Origin: Clavibacter sp. VKM Ac-2873
GTDB taxonomy: Bacteria; Actinomycetota; Actinomycetes; Actinomycetales; Microbacteriaceae
DNA: 64,000 nucleotides
Assembly (NCBI RefSeq): GCF_015351075.1
Contig: NZ_JADKRS010000001.1
Span: forward strand, 1,364,001-1,428,000
Direction of reading: 5' to 3'
Shown here in pieces: positions 7,041 through 15,421 of this stretch; the stretch's first letter is position 1; the number at the start of each line of letters is the position of its first letter. A program made the position numbers and the translations under genes. The notes below the pieces were generated by a model. The model worked only from the letters and a program-made list of their open reading frames with translations. It was not told the origin of the DNA and made no database searches.

Positions 7041-8369
7041 TCAGACGCCGCGGGCGCGGAGGAACGGCATGGGCGAGGTGGCGACGCCGCCCTGCCGGAT
7101 CTCGAAGTGGAGGTGGCAGCCGGTGCTGTAGCCCGCGTTGCCGACCGCGCCGATCTGCTGCCCCGCCTGCACGGTCTGGCCCGTGCGCACCATCACGCCG
7201 TACGAGTACATGTGGCCGTACACGCTCGTGACGCCGCCGCCGTGGTTGAGCGTGATCGCGTTGCCGAACCCGCTGGATCCGCCCGCGAACTGCACCGTGC
7301 CGGCCGCGGCCGCGTAGATGGGCGTGCCGCAACCCGTGCCGAAGTCGTCCCCGGCGTGGAGCCGCCACACCTTCGCGATGGGGTGCAGGCGCATCCCGTA
7401 GGACTGGTAGAAGCCGTAGCTCCGGATGGGCATCGTCCAGCCGGACGCGGAGGGCTGGCCGCCCGACGACGGCGGGCGCGGGGCGTTGGCGGGCGGTCGC
7501 GCGGCGGCGTTGGCGGCAGCGGCGGCCGCGGCGGCCTCCGCCCGGCGACGCGCCTCGGCGGCCGCCGCCTCCTGGCGCTTCCGCTCGCCGATCGCGAAGC
7601 CCTCCTCGACGGAGATGCGGGAGTCCCGGAGCGTGGTCAGCTGCGCCTGGAGCTCCGAGCTGCGGGTCTCCTGCTCGGCGAGCGCCTGATCCGCACGGGC
7701 CTGCGCCGCGGACGCCTCCTGCAGCTTGGCCTCGGCATCGGCGGCGAGGGCGGCGAGCGCCTCCTTCGCGACGGAGGCCTGCTTGCCGAGGGACGCGGCC
7801 GTGCGAGCCGAGGTGACGGCGGCGGTGAACGCGGTGTCCTGGCGGTCGGCGAGCTTGGTCGCGGTGCCCATGCGGGAGAGGAGGGCGTCGGCGTCCTCGC
7901 CTCCGCTCGTGAAGAGGCGGAGGGAGACGTCGCCGCCGCCGCCGCTGCGCGCGAGCTGGGCTACGAGCTGGCCGACCTGGCGCTTCGCCTGGTCGGCGTC
8001 GGCCTGCGCCCGCTCGGCCTTGGACTCGAGGGCCTGGAGCTCGCCGGTCGCCTCGTCGAGCGCATCCACCGCGGCGGCGTGCTCGTCGGCGCGCTGGAGA
8101 GCGAGCGCGGCGGCCGCATCGACCTCGGCGGCCAGGCCGGAGATGAGCGAGGTGATGCGCGTGACCTGGTCGGCGGTGGCCTGCTCGCTCGAGCGCGCGG
8201 CCTGCACCTCGGACCAGGTCGGGTACTCCTCGGCGGCCTGCGCCGACGGGACGCCGAGGCCGAGCAGGAGGCCGGACGCGGCGAGCGCGGCGGCCAGCCG
8301 GAGGCGCGGCGCGGCCGCGTTCCGCGGGCGCCGGACGGCGGGGCGGGAGGTGCGTGCGGTGCGGGAGAT
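7041..8369 (-). CDS. Secreted M23 family metallopeptidase with coiled coil (murein hydrolase or activator)
   Basis: A 442-aa protein. From an ATC codon at 8369 it has a basic N-terminus, a hydrophobic stretch LRLAAALAASGLLLGLG and a cleavage site VPSAQA/AEEY. A long Ala/Glu-rich coiled coil follows (about residues 55-290), as in EnvC/NlpD-like proteins, then a Pro-rich linker and a C-terminal LytM domain. The zinc motifs HAGDDFG and HLHFE are intact, so it should cleave or help remodel peptidoglycan. No ATG, GTG or TTG lies between the upstream in-frame stop near 8415 and GTG 8207. GTG 8207 would delete the signal peptide. A GAGG lies 6 nt before ATC 8369, so ATC is my preferred start. Confidence 0.8.
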   Translation of the reverse strand: MSRTARTSRPAVRRPRNAAAPRLRLAAALAASGLLLGLGVPSAQAAEEYPTWSEVQAARSSEQATADQVTRITSLISGLAAEVDAAAALALQRADEHAAAVDALDEATGELQALESKAERAQADADQAKRQVGQLVAQLARSGGGGDVSLRLFTSGGEDADALLSRMGTATKLADRQDTAFTAAVTSARTAASLGKQASVAKEALAALAADAEAKLQEASAAQARADQALAEQETRSSELQAQLTTLRDSRISVEEGFAIGERKRQEAAAAEARRRAEAAAAAAAANAAARPPANAPRPPSSGGQPSASGWTMPIRSYGFYQSYGMRLHPIAKVWRLHAGDDFGTGCGTPIYAAAAGTVQFAGGSSGFGNAITLNHGGGVTSVYGHMYSYGVMVRTGQTVQAGQQIGAVGNAGYSTGCHLHFEIRQGGVATSPMPFLRARGV

Positions 8370-8548
8370 GGCGGGCCTCGTCGAGGTCGGTGGAGCGCGG
8401 ACGTTTCGACGCTAACCGAAATCAGTGCGAACATCACCATCCACTTCTATTTCCATACCCGATGAGATCCGCTGGACGATGCCGGAGCGGCGCGGCGCCG
8501 ACCCTAGGATCGGGCGACAGGACCACCGGCGTCCGGTCGGGAGCGCGC

Positions 8549-9784
8549 ATGACGGTCATCGAGGCGCCCGGCGGTCGGGGGCAGGCGCGCGGGGCGGGCA
8601 TCGTGACCGCGGTCGTCGGCTTCGCCGGCACGTCGGCGGTCGTGCTCACGGGCCTCACCGCGGTGGGGGCGTCGCCATCCCAGGCCGCATCCGGGCTGCT
8701 CGCGCTGTGCGTCACGCAGGGGCTCGGCACCGTGCTCCTCGCGCACCGCTTCCGCCGCCCGATCACGCTCTCCTGGTCGACCCCGGGGGCGGCGCTGCTC
8801 ATCGGATCCGGCGCGGTCGAGGGCGGCTGGGCCGCGGCGGTCGGCGCGTTCCTCGTCTGCGGGATCCTCGTGCTCGCGACCGCGCTCTGGCCCCTGCTCG
8901 GCCGGCTCGTGCGCCTGATCCCCGCGAGCGTGGCCGCCGCGATGCTCGCGGGCGTGCTCCTCCCCCTCTGCGTCGCGACCGTGACGGCGGCCGTCGCGAC
9001 CCCGCTCGTCGTGCTGCCCGTGATCCTCGCCTGGCTCGTCGCCGCCCGCCTCGCCCCGCGCTGGGCGGCCCCGACCGCGCTGGCCGCCGCGCTCGCGGTG
9101 GTCGGGATCTCGCTCGCGGTCGCGGGGCCCGCCCCTGGCACGTCGCTCGACCTCGCGCACCTCGTGCCGCGCATCGAGCTGACGGCGCCCGTCTTCACGG
9201 CCGCGGCCGCGGTCGCGCTCGGGATCCCGCTGTTCGTCGTGACCATGGCGTCGCAGAACCTGCCGGGCGTCGCGGTGCTCGCGAGCTTCGGCTACGAGAC
9301 GCCGTGGCGGGCCGCGATGACGACGACCGCCGCGGCCACCCTCGTGAGCGCGCCCTTCGGCGGGCACGCCGTGAACCTCGCCGCCCTGTCGGCCGCGCTC
9401 TCGGCGGCGCCCTCCGCGCACCCGGACACGCGTGAGCGGTGGCGCGCCGCGAGCACCGCCGGGTGGACCAACCTCGTGCTCGGGCTGGCCTCGGCCGCGC
9501 TCGCCGCCGTGATCGTCGCGGGGCCGGCCGGCGTCGTCGCGGCGGCCGCCGGGCTCGCGCTCGCGCCGTCGCTCGCGTCGAGCCTCGCGTCCGCGGTGCG
9601 GGAACCGGGGGCGCACCTGCCCGCGGTCGCGACCTTCGTGGTGGCCGCGTCCGGGATCACGGTCGGCGGGCTCGGCGCCGCCTTCTGCGCGCTCGTCGCC
9701 GGCGTCCTGGTGCACCTCGCGCTCCGGACGCGCGCGACACCGCGTGGCAGACTCGATCGACACGAGGAGCGCGACGCCGCATGA
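8549..9784 (+). CDS. Benzoate/H+ symporter family (BenE-like) transporter
   Basis: A 411-aa membrane protein with about 12 hydrophobic segments. Family-type stretches include VVGFAGTSAVVLTGLTAVGAS, ITLSWSTPGAALLIGSG, IPASVAAAMLAGVLLPLC and FVVTMASQNLPGVAVLASFGYETPW; the last is the signature of BenE/xanthine-uracil-type permeases. The substrate is probably an aromatic acid or similar anion, but no catabolic genes are nearby, so that is uncertain. The C-terminus overlaps the next gene (ATGA), making the start of a three-gene coupled unit. ATG 8549 is the first Met before helix 1. Confidence 0.85.
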   Translation: MTVIEAPGGRGQARGAGIVTAVVGFAGTSAVVLTGLTAVGASPSQAASGLLALCVTQGLGTVLLAHRFRRPITLSWSTPGAALLIGSGAVEGGWAAAVGAFLVCGILVLATALWPLLGRLVRLIPASVAAAMLAGVLLPLCVATVTAAVATPLVVLPVILAWLVAARLAPRWAAPTALAAALAVVGISLAVAGPAPGTSLDLAHLVPRIELTAPVFTAAAAVALGIPLFVVTMASQNLPGVAVLASFGYETPWRAAMTTTAAATLVSAPFGGHAVNLAALSAALSAAPSAHPDTRERWRAASTAGWTNLVLGLASAALAAVIVAGPAGVVAAAAGLALAPSLASSLASAVREPGAHLPAVATFVVAASGITVGGLGAAFCALVAGVLVHLALRTRATPRGRLDRHEERDAA

Positions 9785-10191
9785 GCCACGACACCACCCC
9801 CGCCACGCCCGGAACCGACGCCGCCGCCGCGCCCCGGGATCCCGAGCTGCAGAGCACGACCTGGACGCTGGTGCTCGCCCTCAGCGCCGAGCAGGTCTCG
9901 GGCGACGGCACGAGGTCCGCCCGCCTGGCCGAGGCGCAGGCCGCCTTCGAGCGCCTGCTGCCCGCCGACCACGTCGTCGTCCGCTGGACGCGCGAGGTCG
10001 GCCGCATGATGACGGAGGAGGCGCGCCTCTGGACCCGGTGGGAGCTGTTCACGCCCACCGTCGCGACGCCGCTGAAGCTGTGGTCGGAGGGCTACGTCGA
10101 CGAGACGTGGTTCGCCGAGCGGCTCGAGGACGACCCGTTCGTGCCCGTCGTGATGACGGCGCCCGACGGCCAGGCGGGGGTCGGCGCATGA
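9781..10191 (+). CDS. Hypothetical protein, 136 aa
   Basis: A soluble protein that I do not recognise. After a Pro/Ala/Thr-rich N-terminus come WTLVLALSAEQVSGDG, a helix rich in Ala/Arg/Glu, and an aromatic region containing TRWELFTPTVATPLKLWSEG and TWFAERLEDDPFVPVV. No membrane segment or cofactor motif is visible. It overlaps both neighbours by 4 nt (ATGA at each end), so it is translated together with the BenE transporter and the NAD-dependent epimerase. That tight coupling suggests a shared process. Confidence 0.75.
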   Translation: MSHDTTPATPGTDAAAAPRDPELQSTTWTLVLALSAEQVSGDGTRSARLAEAQAAFERLLPADHVVVRWTREVGRMMTEEARLWTRWELFTPTVATPLKLWSEGYVDETWFAERLEDDPFVPVVMTAPDGQAGVGA

Positions 10192-11072
10192 AGGTCCTCG
10201 TCACCGGATCCCGCGGGAAGGTCGGCCGCGCCGCCGTCGAGGCGCTCGTCGCCGCGGGCCACGACGTCACGGGCGTCGACCTGGTCCGCCCCGTCTTCGA
10301 CGCCGGCGTCGTCGTGCCCGGCCGCTACGTCATGGCGGACCTCACCGACCAGGGCGCCGCGTTCGCGGTCGTCGCCGGCATGGACGCGGTCGTCCACGTC
10401 GCCGCGATCCCGCAGCCCACCGGCAACCCGGCGCACGTCGTGCTGCAGACGAACCTCATGTCGACGTTCCACCTGATCGAGGCCGCCGTGCGCTTCGGGG
10501 TGCCGCGCTTCGTGAACATCTCGAGCGAGAGCATCGTCGGCAACTTCTTCCCGGAGCGGCCGTTCCTGCCCGACTACGCGCCCGTCGACGAGGAGCACCC
10601 GCTCCGCCCCCAGGATCCGTACGCGCTCTCGAAGGCCTTCGGCGAGCAGCTGATGGACGCGGCCGTGCGCCGCTCCGACATCCGCGTGATCTCGCTCCGC
10701 CCGAGCACCGTGCACAACGAGGACAACTACGCGTCGAACCTCGGCAAGCAGGTGCGCGACGCCTCCGTGCTCACGGCGAACCTCTGGAGCTACATCGACG
10801 CGGACGACCTGGCCGACGCGATCGTGCTCGCGGTCGCCTCCGACCTGCCGGGCCACGAGGTCTTCTACATCGCCGCCGCCGACAACGCGGGCGGCCACGA
10901 CTTCGCCGCGGAGCTGAAGCGGCACTACGGCGACGCCATCGAGCTGCGCGCGATCGAGCGCGTGGACTCGTCGGGCATCTCGACCGCCAAGGCCCGCCGC
11001 CTCCTCGGCTGGGAGCCGACGCGCAGCTGGCGCGACCACCTCGACGCCGACGGGAACGCGCTGCCGCGCTAG
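10188..11072 (+). CDS. NAD-dependent epimerase/dehydratase family protein
   Basis: A 294-aa extended short-chain dehydrogenase. The N-terminal Rossmann fold opens MKVLVTGSRGKVGRAAVEAL (GxxGxxG). A Ser in NISSESIVG and the YALSK catalytic pair (Tyr-x-x-x-Lys) are present, so it should be catalytically competent. The substrate is likely a nucleotide sugar or related alcohol/ketone, but nothing narrows it down. It is translationally coupled to the 136-aa hypothetical gene. Confidence 0.85.
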   Translation: MKVLVTGSRGKVGRAAVEALVAAGHDVTGVDLVRPVFDAGVVVPGRYVMADLTDQGAAFAVVAGMDAVVHVAAIPQPTGNPAHVVLQTNLMSTFHLIEAAVRFGVPRFVNISSESIVGNFFPERPFLPDYAPVDEEHPLRPQDPYALSKAFGEQLMDAAVRRSDIRVISLRPSTVHNEDNYASNLGKQVRDASVLTANLWSYIDADDLADAIVLAVASDLPGHEVFYIAAADNAGGHDFAAELKRHYGDAIELRAIERVDSSGISTAKARRLLGWEPTRSWRDHLDADGNALPR

Positions 11073-11088
11073 GCGGACGCGCCTGCCC

Positions 11089-11580
11089 GTGCCCACCTTC
11101 GTCCGCCCCGCCATCGACGCCCCGCCGGGGCTCGACGACGCCGGCGTCCCGTACGGATCCCGATGGGACGACGCCGACGGCCCGCCCGAGGACGCGTACT
11201 CGCACACCTCGCACCTCGAGCGGTTCGCGCCGCTGCACGCGGTGGCCGATGCGCTCGTCGCGCACCTCGCGGCGACGCACGAGGTGAGCGTCGTGGAGGG
11301 CCCGGATCCGGCCCTCGCGGATCCTCACCCCGACGCCGTCCGCTCCGTCCGTCTCACGCCGCGCGACGGGAGCGGCGGGACGCTCGCGCTCGAGTGGACG
11401 TCGTTCCCCGGGGTGATGCTGCACGCGGGCCGCCGGTTCCCCGAGGCGTTCCCCGCGTGCGGCTGCGACGCGTGCGACGACCGCTGGGAGGACGTGGCGG
11501 ACGAGCTCGAGCAGGCGGTGCTGCTCGCGGCGGGCCAGGTGCCTCCGCCGCCCGAGCCGTTCGGCGACCTCGTCCGCTGA
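11089..11580 (+). CDS. DUF6226 family protein
   Basis: A 163-aa soluble protein of unknown function. It shows the family pattern as I recall it: DDAGVPYGSRWDDADGPPEDAYSHTSHLERF near the N-terminus, a VRLTPRDG strand, WTSFPGVMLHAGR, and a C-terminal CGCDACDDRWEDVADELE motif with three cysteines in a possible metal-binding arrangement. It begins with GTG 11089, 16 nt after the epimerase stop, so it may extend that operon. Family assignment is from memory of related actinobacterial proteins. Confidence 0.7.
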   Translation: MPTFVRPAIDAPPGLDDAGVPYGSRWDDADGPPEDAYSHTSHLERFAPLHAVADALVAHLAATHEVSVVEGPDPALADPHPDAVRSVRLTPRDGSGGTLALEWTSFPGVMLHAGRRFPEAFPACGCDACDDRWEDVADELEQAVLLAAGQVPPPPEPFGDLVR

Positions 11581-11632
11581 TCCGCCGCGCGACGCCGCCG
11601 ATCGCCGCCCGGTCGTCCGTCCCCCGCGTCGG

Positions 11633-11638
11633 TACGCT
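11633..11638 (+). promoter_or_regulatory. -10 hexamer TACGCT of the EamA gene, leaderless spacing
   Basis: TACGCT lies 6 nt before GTG 11645. The transcript would start at the GTG and lack a Shine-Dalgarno. Confidence 0.5.
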
Positions 11639-11644
11639 CGCGAG

Positions 11645-12655
11645 GTGACCAGCCCCGGGGACCCCGCCGACCCCGCGGGCGCGCACCCGGGATCCGCCCC
11701 CGGCACCACCCCGGCCGGCGTCGAGGGCGCGGTCGTCGGCGCGACGGACGCCCACGGGACCCGCAGCACCGCCGCGGGCGCCGCGCTGCAGGTCGGCACC
11801 ATCGTGAGCGTCAGCTACGGGTCGTCTCTCGCCGGGCTCGTGATCCCCGTCGTCTGCCCCGTCCTGGTGGTCGCCGCGCGGCAGGTGATGATGGCGGCGC
11901 TCGTGCTGCCGGTCGCGCGGCCGCGGATCCACCGCATGACGCGCGCCCAGCTCGTCCCCGCCGTGATGCTCGGCCTCGCGCTCTCGCTGATGAACCTCTC
12001 GTACTACGCGGCCGTCGACCGGCTGGGACTCGGCATCGCCGCGACGATCGAGTTCCTCGGGCCGCTGTCCATCGCGCTGCTCGCGTCGCGCCGCCTGCTC
12101 GACGCCGCGTGCGCGCTCGTCGCGGCCGCGGGCGTCGTGGTGCTCACCGGGCTCGAGGGCCGGATCGACCCGTTCGGCCTCGTCTGCGGCGCGACCGCGG
12201 CGATCACCTGGGCGGGCTACATCGTCTTCACGCGCCGGGTCGCCGAGCGGCTGCCGGGCTTCCAGGGGATCGCGGTCGCCAGCATCGTGAGCCTCGTCGT
12301 GCTGGTGCCGTGGGCGCTCCTCACGCTCGACCTCGCCGCGATCGACGGGCGGATCCTCGGCCTCCTCGTGGCGATCGGCCTACTGTCGTCCGCTGTGCCG
12401 TACTCGCTCGACACCGTGATCCTCCGCCGCATAACCCCGCGCCTGTTCGCCGTGCTCACGAGCCTCAGCCCGGTGGTCGCGGCGATCCTCGGCGTGATCG
12501 TGCTGCGGGAGTCGCTGTCGCCGATCCAGCTCGGGGCGATCGTGGTCGTGTGCGTCGCCGCCGGCGTGGCCATCGCGACGCGCGCGCCCGCGGGACCCGC
12601 AGCGCCCCGCCGACCGCGCGGCCCCCGGACGCGGACGCGCCCGGCCGCGTCGTGA
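11645..12655 (+). CDS. EamA family exporter (RhtA-like drug/metabolite transporter)
   Basis: A 336-aa membrane protein with a polar N-terminal tail of about 40 residues and ten hydrophobic helices arranged as two EamA repeats. Typical segments are LGIAATIEFLGPLSIALL, AITWAGYIVFTRRVAERLPGFQGIA, and SSAVPYSLDTVILRRITPRLFAVLTSLSPVVAAILG; the last closely resembles RhtA-type threonine/homoserine exporters. The substrate is inferred only by similarity. GTG 11645 is supported by the leaderless promoter. The gene ends in a hairpin shared with the convergent rocD gene. Confidence 0.85.
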   Translation: MTSPGDPADPAGAHPGSAPGTTPAGVEGAVVGATDAHGTRSTAAGAALQVGTIVSVSYGSSLAGLVIPVVCPVLVVAARQVMMAALVLPVARPRIHRMTRAQLVPAVMLGLALSLMNLSYYAAVDRLGLGIAATIEFLGPLSIALLASRRLLDAACALVAAAGVVVLTGLEGRIDPFGLVCGATAAITWAGYIVFTRRVAERLPGFQGIAVASIVSLVVLVPWALLTLDLAAIDGRILGLLVAIGLLSSAVPYSLDTVILRRITPRLFAVLTSLSPVVAAILGVIVLRESLSPIQLGAIVVVCVAAGVAIATRAPAGPAAPRRPRGPRTRTRPAAS

Positions 12656-12669
12656 GGCGGCCGGGCGCG
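12636..12669. terminator. Bidirectional hairpin terminator between the EamA gene and rocD
   Basis: A perfect 13-bp stem (cgcgcccggccgc at 12636-12648 and its complement at 12657-12669) has an 8-nt loop containing the EamA stop codon. It lies between two converging genes. Confidence 0.65.
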
Positions 12670-12686
12670 GATCGATCGGACGCGGG

Positions 12687-13931
12687 TCAGCGCGCCCCGA
12701 GCTCCGTCAGCACCTCGGCGAGCTGCTCGACGGCCCAGACGAGGTCCGCCTCCTCCACCACGATGGGCGGCGCGAGCCGGATCGTCGAGCCGTGCGTGTC
12801 CTTGGCGAGCACGCCGCGCGCGGCGAGCCGTTCGCAGACCACGCGGCCCGTGGCGAGCGCCGGGTCGATGTCGATGCCGGCCCACAGCCCGCGGCCGCGG
12901 ACCTCGAGGACACCGTGGCCGACGAGATCCGCCAGCCGGGCGTGCAGCACGGCGCCGAGGCGACGCGCGCGCTCCTGCGGCTCGCCCGTCGCGAGCATGT
13001 CGACCACCGCGTGGCCCACGGCCGCGGCCAGCGGGTTGCCGCCGAAGGTGGATCCGTGCTGCCCCGGCTGGATGACGCCCAGCACGTCCGCGTCGCCGAC
13101 CACAGCCGAGACGGGCACGATGCCGCCGCCGAGCGCCTTGCCGAGCAGGTACAGGTCGGGCACGACGTCGGAGTTGTCGCACTCGAAGGTCGCGCCCGTG
13201 CGGCCGAGGCCCGACTGGATCTCGTCCGCGATCATCAGCACCCGCTCGCGCGTGCAGATCCGCCGCACGTCGGCGAGGTAGCCGGCGGGCGGCACGACGA
13301 TGCCGGCCTCGCCCTGGATCGGCTCGACGAGCACGGCGACCGTGTCCTCGTCGATCGCCGCCTCGAGCGCCACGGCGTCGCCGTACGGCACCGTGACGAA
13401 CCCGGGCGTGAACGGCCCGAAGTCGGCGCGCGCCTCCTCGTCGTCGCTGAAGCTCACGATGGTGGTGGTGCGGCCGTGGAAGTTGCCGGCCATCACGATG
13501 ATCTTCGCCCGGCCCGCGGCCACGCCCTTCACCCGGTAGCCCCAGGCGCGCGCGACCTTGATCCCGGACTCCACGGCCTCGGCGCCCGTGTTCATCGGCA
13601 GCACCATGTCCTTGCCGGCGAGCGCGGCGAGCGCCGTGACGAACGGGCCCAGCTTGTCGTTGTGGAAGGCGCGGCTCGTGAGCGTGATCCGCCCGAGCTG
13701 CTCGGTCGCGACCCGCACGAGGTCCGGGTGCGAGTGGCCGAAGTTCACGGCCGAGTACGCGGCCAGGCAGTCGAGCAGGCGCCGGCCGTCGAGGTCGGTG
13801 ACCCAGGCGCCCTGGCCGGACGCGACAACGACGGGCAGCGGGTGGTAGTTGTGCGCGGCGTGCGCCTCCTCGGCGTGGATCGCGCGGGCGCCCGCGTCGG
13901 ACGCGGCGGGGCGGTCGATGGTGTCGGTCAT
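12687..13931 (-). CDS. rocD: Ornithine--oxo-acid transaminase
   Basis: A 414-aa class-III PLP aminotransferase that converts ornithine and 2-oxoglutarate to glutamate 5-semialdehyde and glutamate. Signatures are AYSAVNFGHSHPDL, TLTSRAFHNDKLGPF, MNTGAEAVESGIKVARAWGY, NFHGRTTTIVSFS, the IADEIQSGLGRTG Asp-x-x-x-x-Gly segment, and LLGKALGGGIVPVSAVVGD with the PLP lysine. These are closer to ornithine aminotransferase than to acetylornithine aminotransferase. It lies 8 bp downstream of the DDAH-like gene and is probably cotranscribed with it. PutA, encoded 10 kb away, could oxidise the product to glutamate. Confidence 0.9.
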   Translation of the reverse strand: MTDTIDRPAASDAGARAIHAEEAHAAHNYHPLPVVVASGQGAWVTDLDGRRLLDCLAAYSAVNFGHSHPDLVRVATEQLGRITLTSRAFHNDKLGPFVTALAALAGKDMVLPMNTGAEAVESGIKVARAWGYRVKGVAAGRAKIIVMAGNFHGRTTTIVSFSDDEEARADFGPFTPGFVTVPYGDAVALEAAIDEDTVAVLVEPIQGEAGIVVPPAGYLADVRRICTRERVLMIADEIQSGLGRTGATFECDNSDVVPDLYLLGKALGGGIVPVSAVVGDADVLGVIQPGQHGSTFGGNPLAAAVGHAVVDMLATGEPQERARRLGAVLHARLADLVGHGVLEVRGRGLWAGIDIDPALATGRVVCERLAARGVLAKDTHGSTIRLAPPIVVEEADLVWAVEQLAEVLTELGAR

Positions 13932-13939
13932 GGTCGTGC

Positions 13940-14782
13940 CTACTTCCGCAGCTCGAGCGTGCAGCACTTCACGCCGCCGCCGCCGAGCAGCAGCTCGGAC
14001 AGGTCGACGCCGATGGGGTTGTAGCCGCGCTCGCGCAGCGACGCCTCGAAGCCGACGGCCTTCTCCGCGATGACCACGTTGTAGCCGTCGCTGTAGGAGT
14101 TGAGGCCGAGGATCGACGCGTCCTGCTCGCTGACCTCGACCGCGTCGGGGAAGCGGCGCTCGATCTCGTCGAGGCTGTCGGCGTCGAACGCGCTCGGCAG
14201 GTAGGCGATGTTGGTGTCGTCGAGCACGGCGATCGCGGTGTCCAGGTGGTAGAACGACGGGTTCACGAGGCGGAGGGTCACGACCTCGCGATCGAAGATC
14301 CGGGCCACCTCGGCGTGGCTGGTGCTGTCGCTGCGGAAGCCGGTGCCCGCGAGGATCGTGTCGCCGACCAGGAGGATGTCGCCCTCGCCCTCGTTGACCT
14401 GCTCGGGCACGCGCACGTCGAAGCCCGCCTCGCGGAACCAGTCCATGTACGCGGGGCCCTCGGGCTGGCGCTCGGGGTACTGGAACGCGGCGCCGTACGC
14501 GATGCCGTCGAGCGTGAAGCCGCCGTTGGCCGCGTAGACCATGTCCGGCAGGCCGGCGATCCCGTCGATCAGCTCGACCTGGAAGCCGAGGCCGACGTAC
14601 GTGTCGTGGAGGGTCTGCCACTGGCGCACCGCGAGCGAGGTGTCGGTCGGGACGGCCGGGTCCATCCAGGGGTTGATCTTGTAGACCACGTCGAAGTGGT
14701 CGGGCCGGCACATGAGCACGCGCTTCGCGACGGGCGTGCGGCCGGTCGGGGCTTCCGTGGGCCGAGGGAGGGTGGAGGGCAT
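13940..14782 (-). CDS. ddaH: Dimethylargininase-family amidinohydrolase (DDAH-like; possibly arginine dihydrolase)
   Basis: A 280-aa member of the guanidine-modifying superfamily with a pentein fold. Visible features are VLMCRPDHFDVVYKINPWMDP near residues 22-42, the acidic/Asn active-site segment LPDMVYAANGGFTLDG, the catalytic His in NPSFYHLDTAIAVLD, and the catalytic Cys in GGVKCCTLELRK at the very C-terminus. DDAH proper makes citrulline, which RocD cannot use. The pairing with rocD and a divergent Lrp regulator (the arrangement Mycobacterium tuberculosis has at Rv2323c-rocD, as I recall) and the NPWM motif shared with cyanobacterial arginine dihydrolases suggest that ornithine may be the product. 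That is inference. Confidence 0.8.
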   Translation of the reverse strand: MPSTLPRPTEAPTGRTPVAKRVLMCRPDHFDVVYKINPWMDPAVPTDTSLAVRQWQTLHDTYVGLGFQVELIDGIAGLPDMVYAANGGFTLDGIAYGAAFQYPERQPEGPAYMDWFREAGFDVRVPEQVNEGEGDILLVGDTILAGTGFRSDSTSHAEVARIFDREVVTLRLVNPSFYHLDTAIAVLDDTNIAYLPSAFDADSLDEIERRFPDAVEVSEQDASILGLNSYSDGYNVVIAEKAVGFEASLRERGYNPIGVDLSELLLGGGGVKCCTLELRK

Positions 14783-14953
14783 GGTGCTCCTGCTTCGTGC
14801 GGCGCGCCGGGTGGCGCGGTCGTGGAGGCGGACGATGTCCCAGAGCCCCGAGGGGACGCCTTCCGCACAGCCTGGCACGCGGATCACGCCCGTTCACCCG
14901 GTCGCCACGCGGATCCCGCGCGTGAGACCCCCTTCTCGCGCAGGATCCCGCCA

Positions 14954-14959
14954 TAGGCT
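14954..14959 (+). promoter_or_regulatory. -10 hexamer TAGGCT of the Lrp gene, leaderless spacing
   Basis: TAGGCT is followed by 6 nt and ATG 14966. The 183-bp divergent region to ddaH shows no convincing long palindrome. Confidence 0.5.
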
Positions 14960-14965
14960 CGGAGC

Positions 14966-15403
14966 ATGGACAACCTCGACCACCGGATCATCGACCTCCT
15001 CCGCCAGAACGGACGCGCCGGCTACGGCGACATCGGCGGCACCGTCGGCCTCTCGGCCAGCGCGGTGAAGCGGCGGGTCGACCGGCTGGTGGCCGACGGC
15101 GTGATCCGCGGCTTCACCATCCAGGTCGACCCCGCGGTCGACGGCCTCAGCACCGAGGCCTACGTGGAGCTGTTCTGCCGCGGGACGGTCGCGCCCGACG
15201 AGCTGCGCCGGATCCTGCAGGGCGTCCCCGAGGTCGTCGACGCGGGCACCGTCACGGGCGACGCGGACGCCATCGTGCGGATCCGCTCCCGCGACATCCC
15301 GAGCCTCGAGGACGCCCTGGAGAAGGTGCGCCTCGCCCCGAACGTCGACCACACGCGCAGCGCGATCGTGCTGTCGCGGCTGGTGAACCGGACGCTGGAG
15401 TAG
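14966..15403 (+). CDS. Lrp/AsnC family transcriptional regulator
   Basis: A 145-aa feast/famine regulator. The N-terminal winged helix-turn-helix begins MDNLDHRIIDLLRQNGRAGYGDIG and includes LSASAVKRRVDRLVADGVIRGFTI. A C-terminal RAM/ligand domain follows (VPEVVDAGTVTGDADAIVRIRS and VDHTRSAIVLSRLVNR), which binds an amino acid, most likely arginine or ornithine given the neighbours. It is divergent from ddaH-rocD and probably activates them in response to substrate, as in other actinobacterial arginine-catabolic loci. Confidence 0.88.
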   Translation: MDNLDHRIIDLLRQNGRAGYGDIGGTVGLSASAVKRRVDRLVADGVIRGFTIQVDPAVDGLSTEAYVELFCRGTVAPDELRRILQGVPEVVDAGTVTGDADAIVRIRSRDIPSLEDALEKVRLAPNVDHTRSAIVLSRLVNRTLE

Positions 15404-15421
15404 CGGCGGGGCACCGCCGGC

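Noticed and set aside
7961-8440. ATG at 8440 as the start of the M23 peptidase
   Set aside because: It opens a different reading frame whose product is Arg/Pro/Ser-rich shadow. A frameshift would be needed to reach the peptidase, and the in-frame ATC already gives an intact signal peptide.
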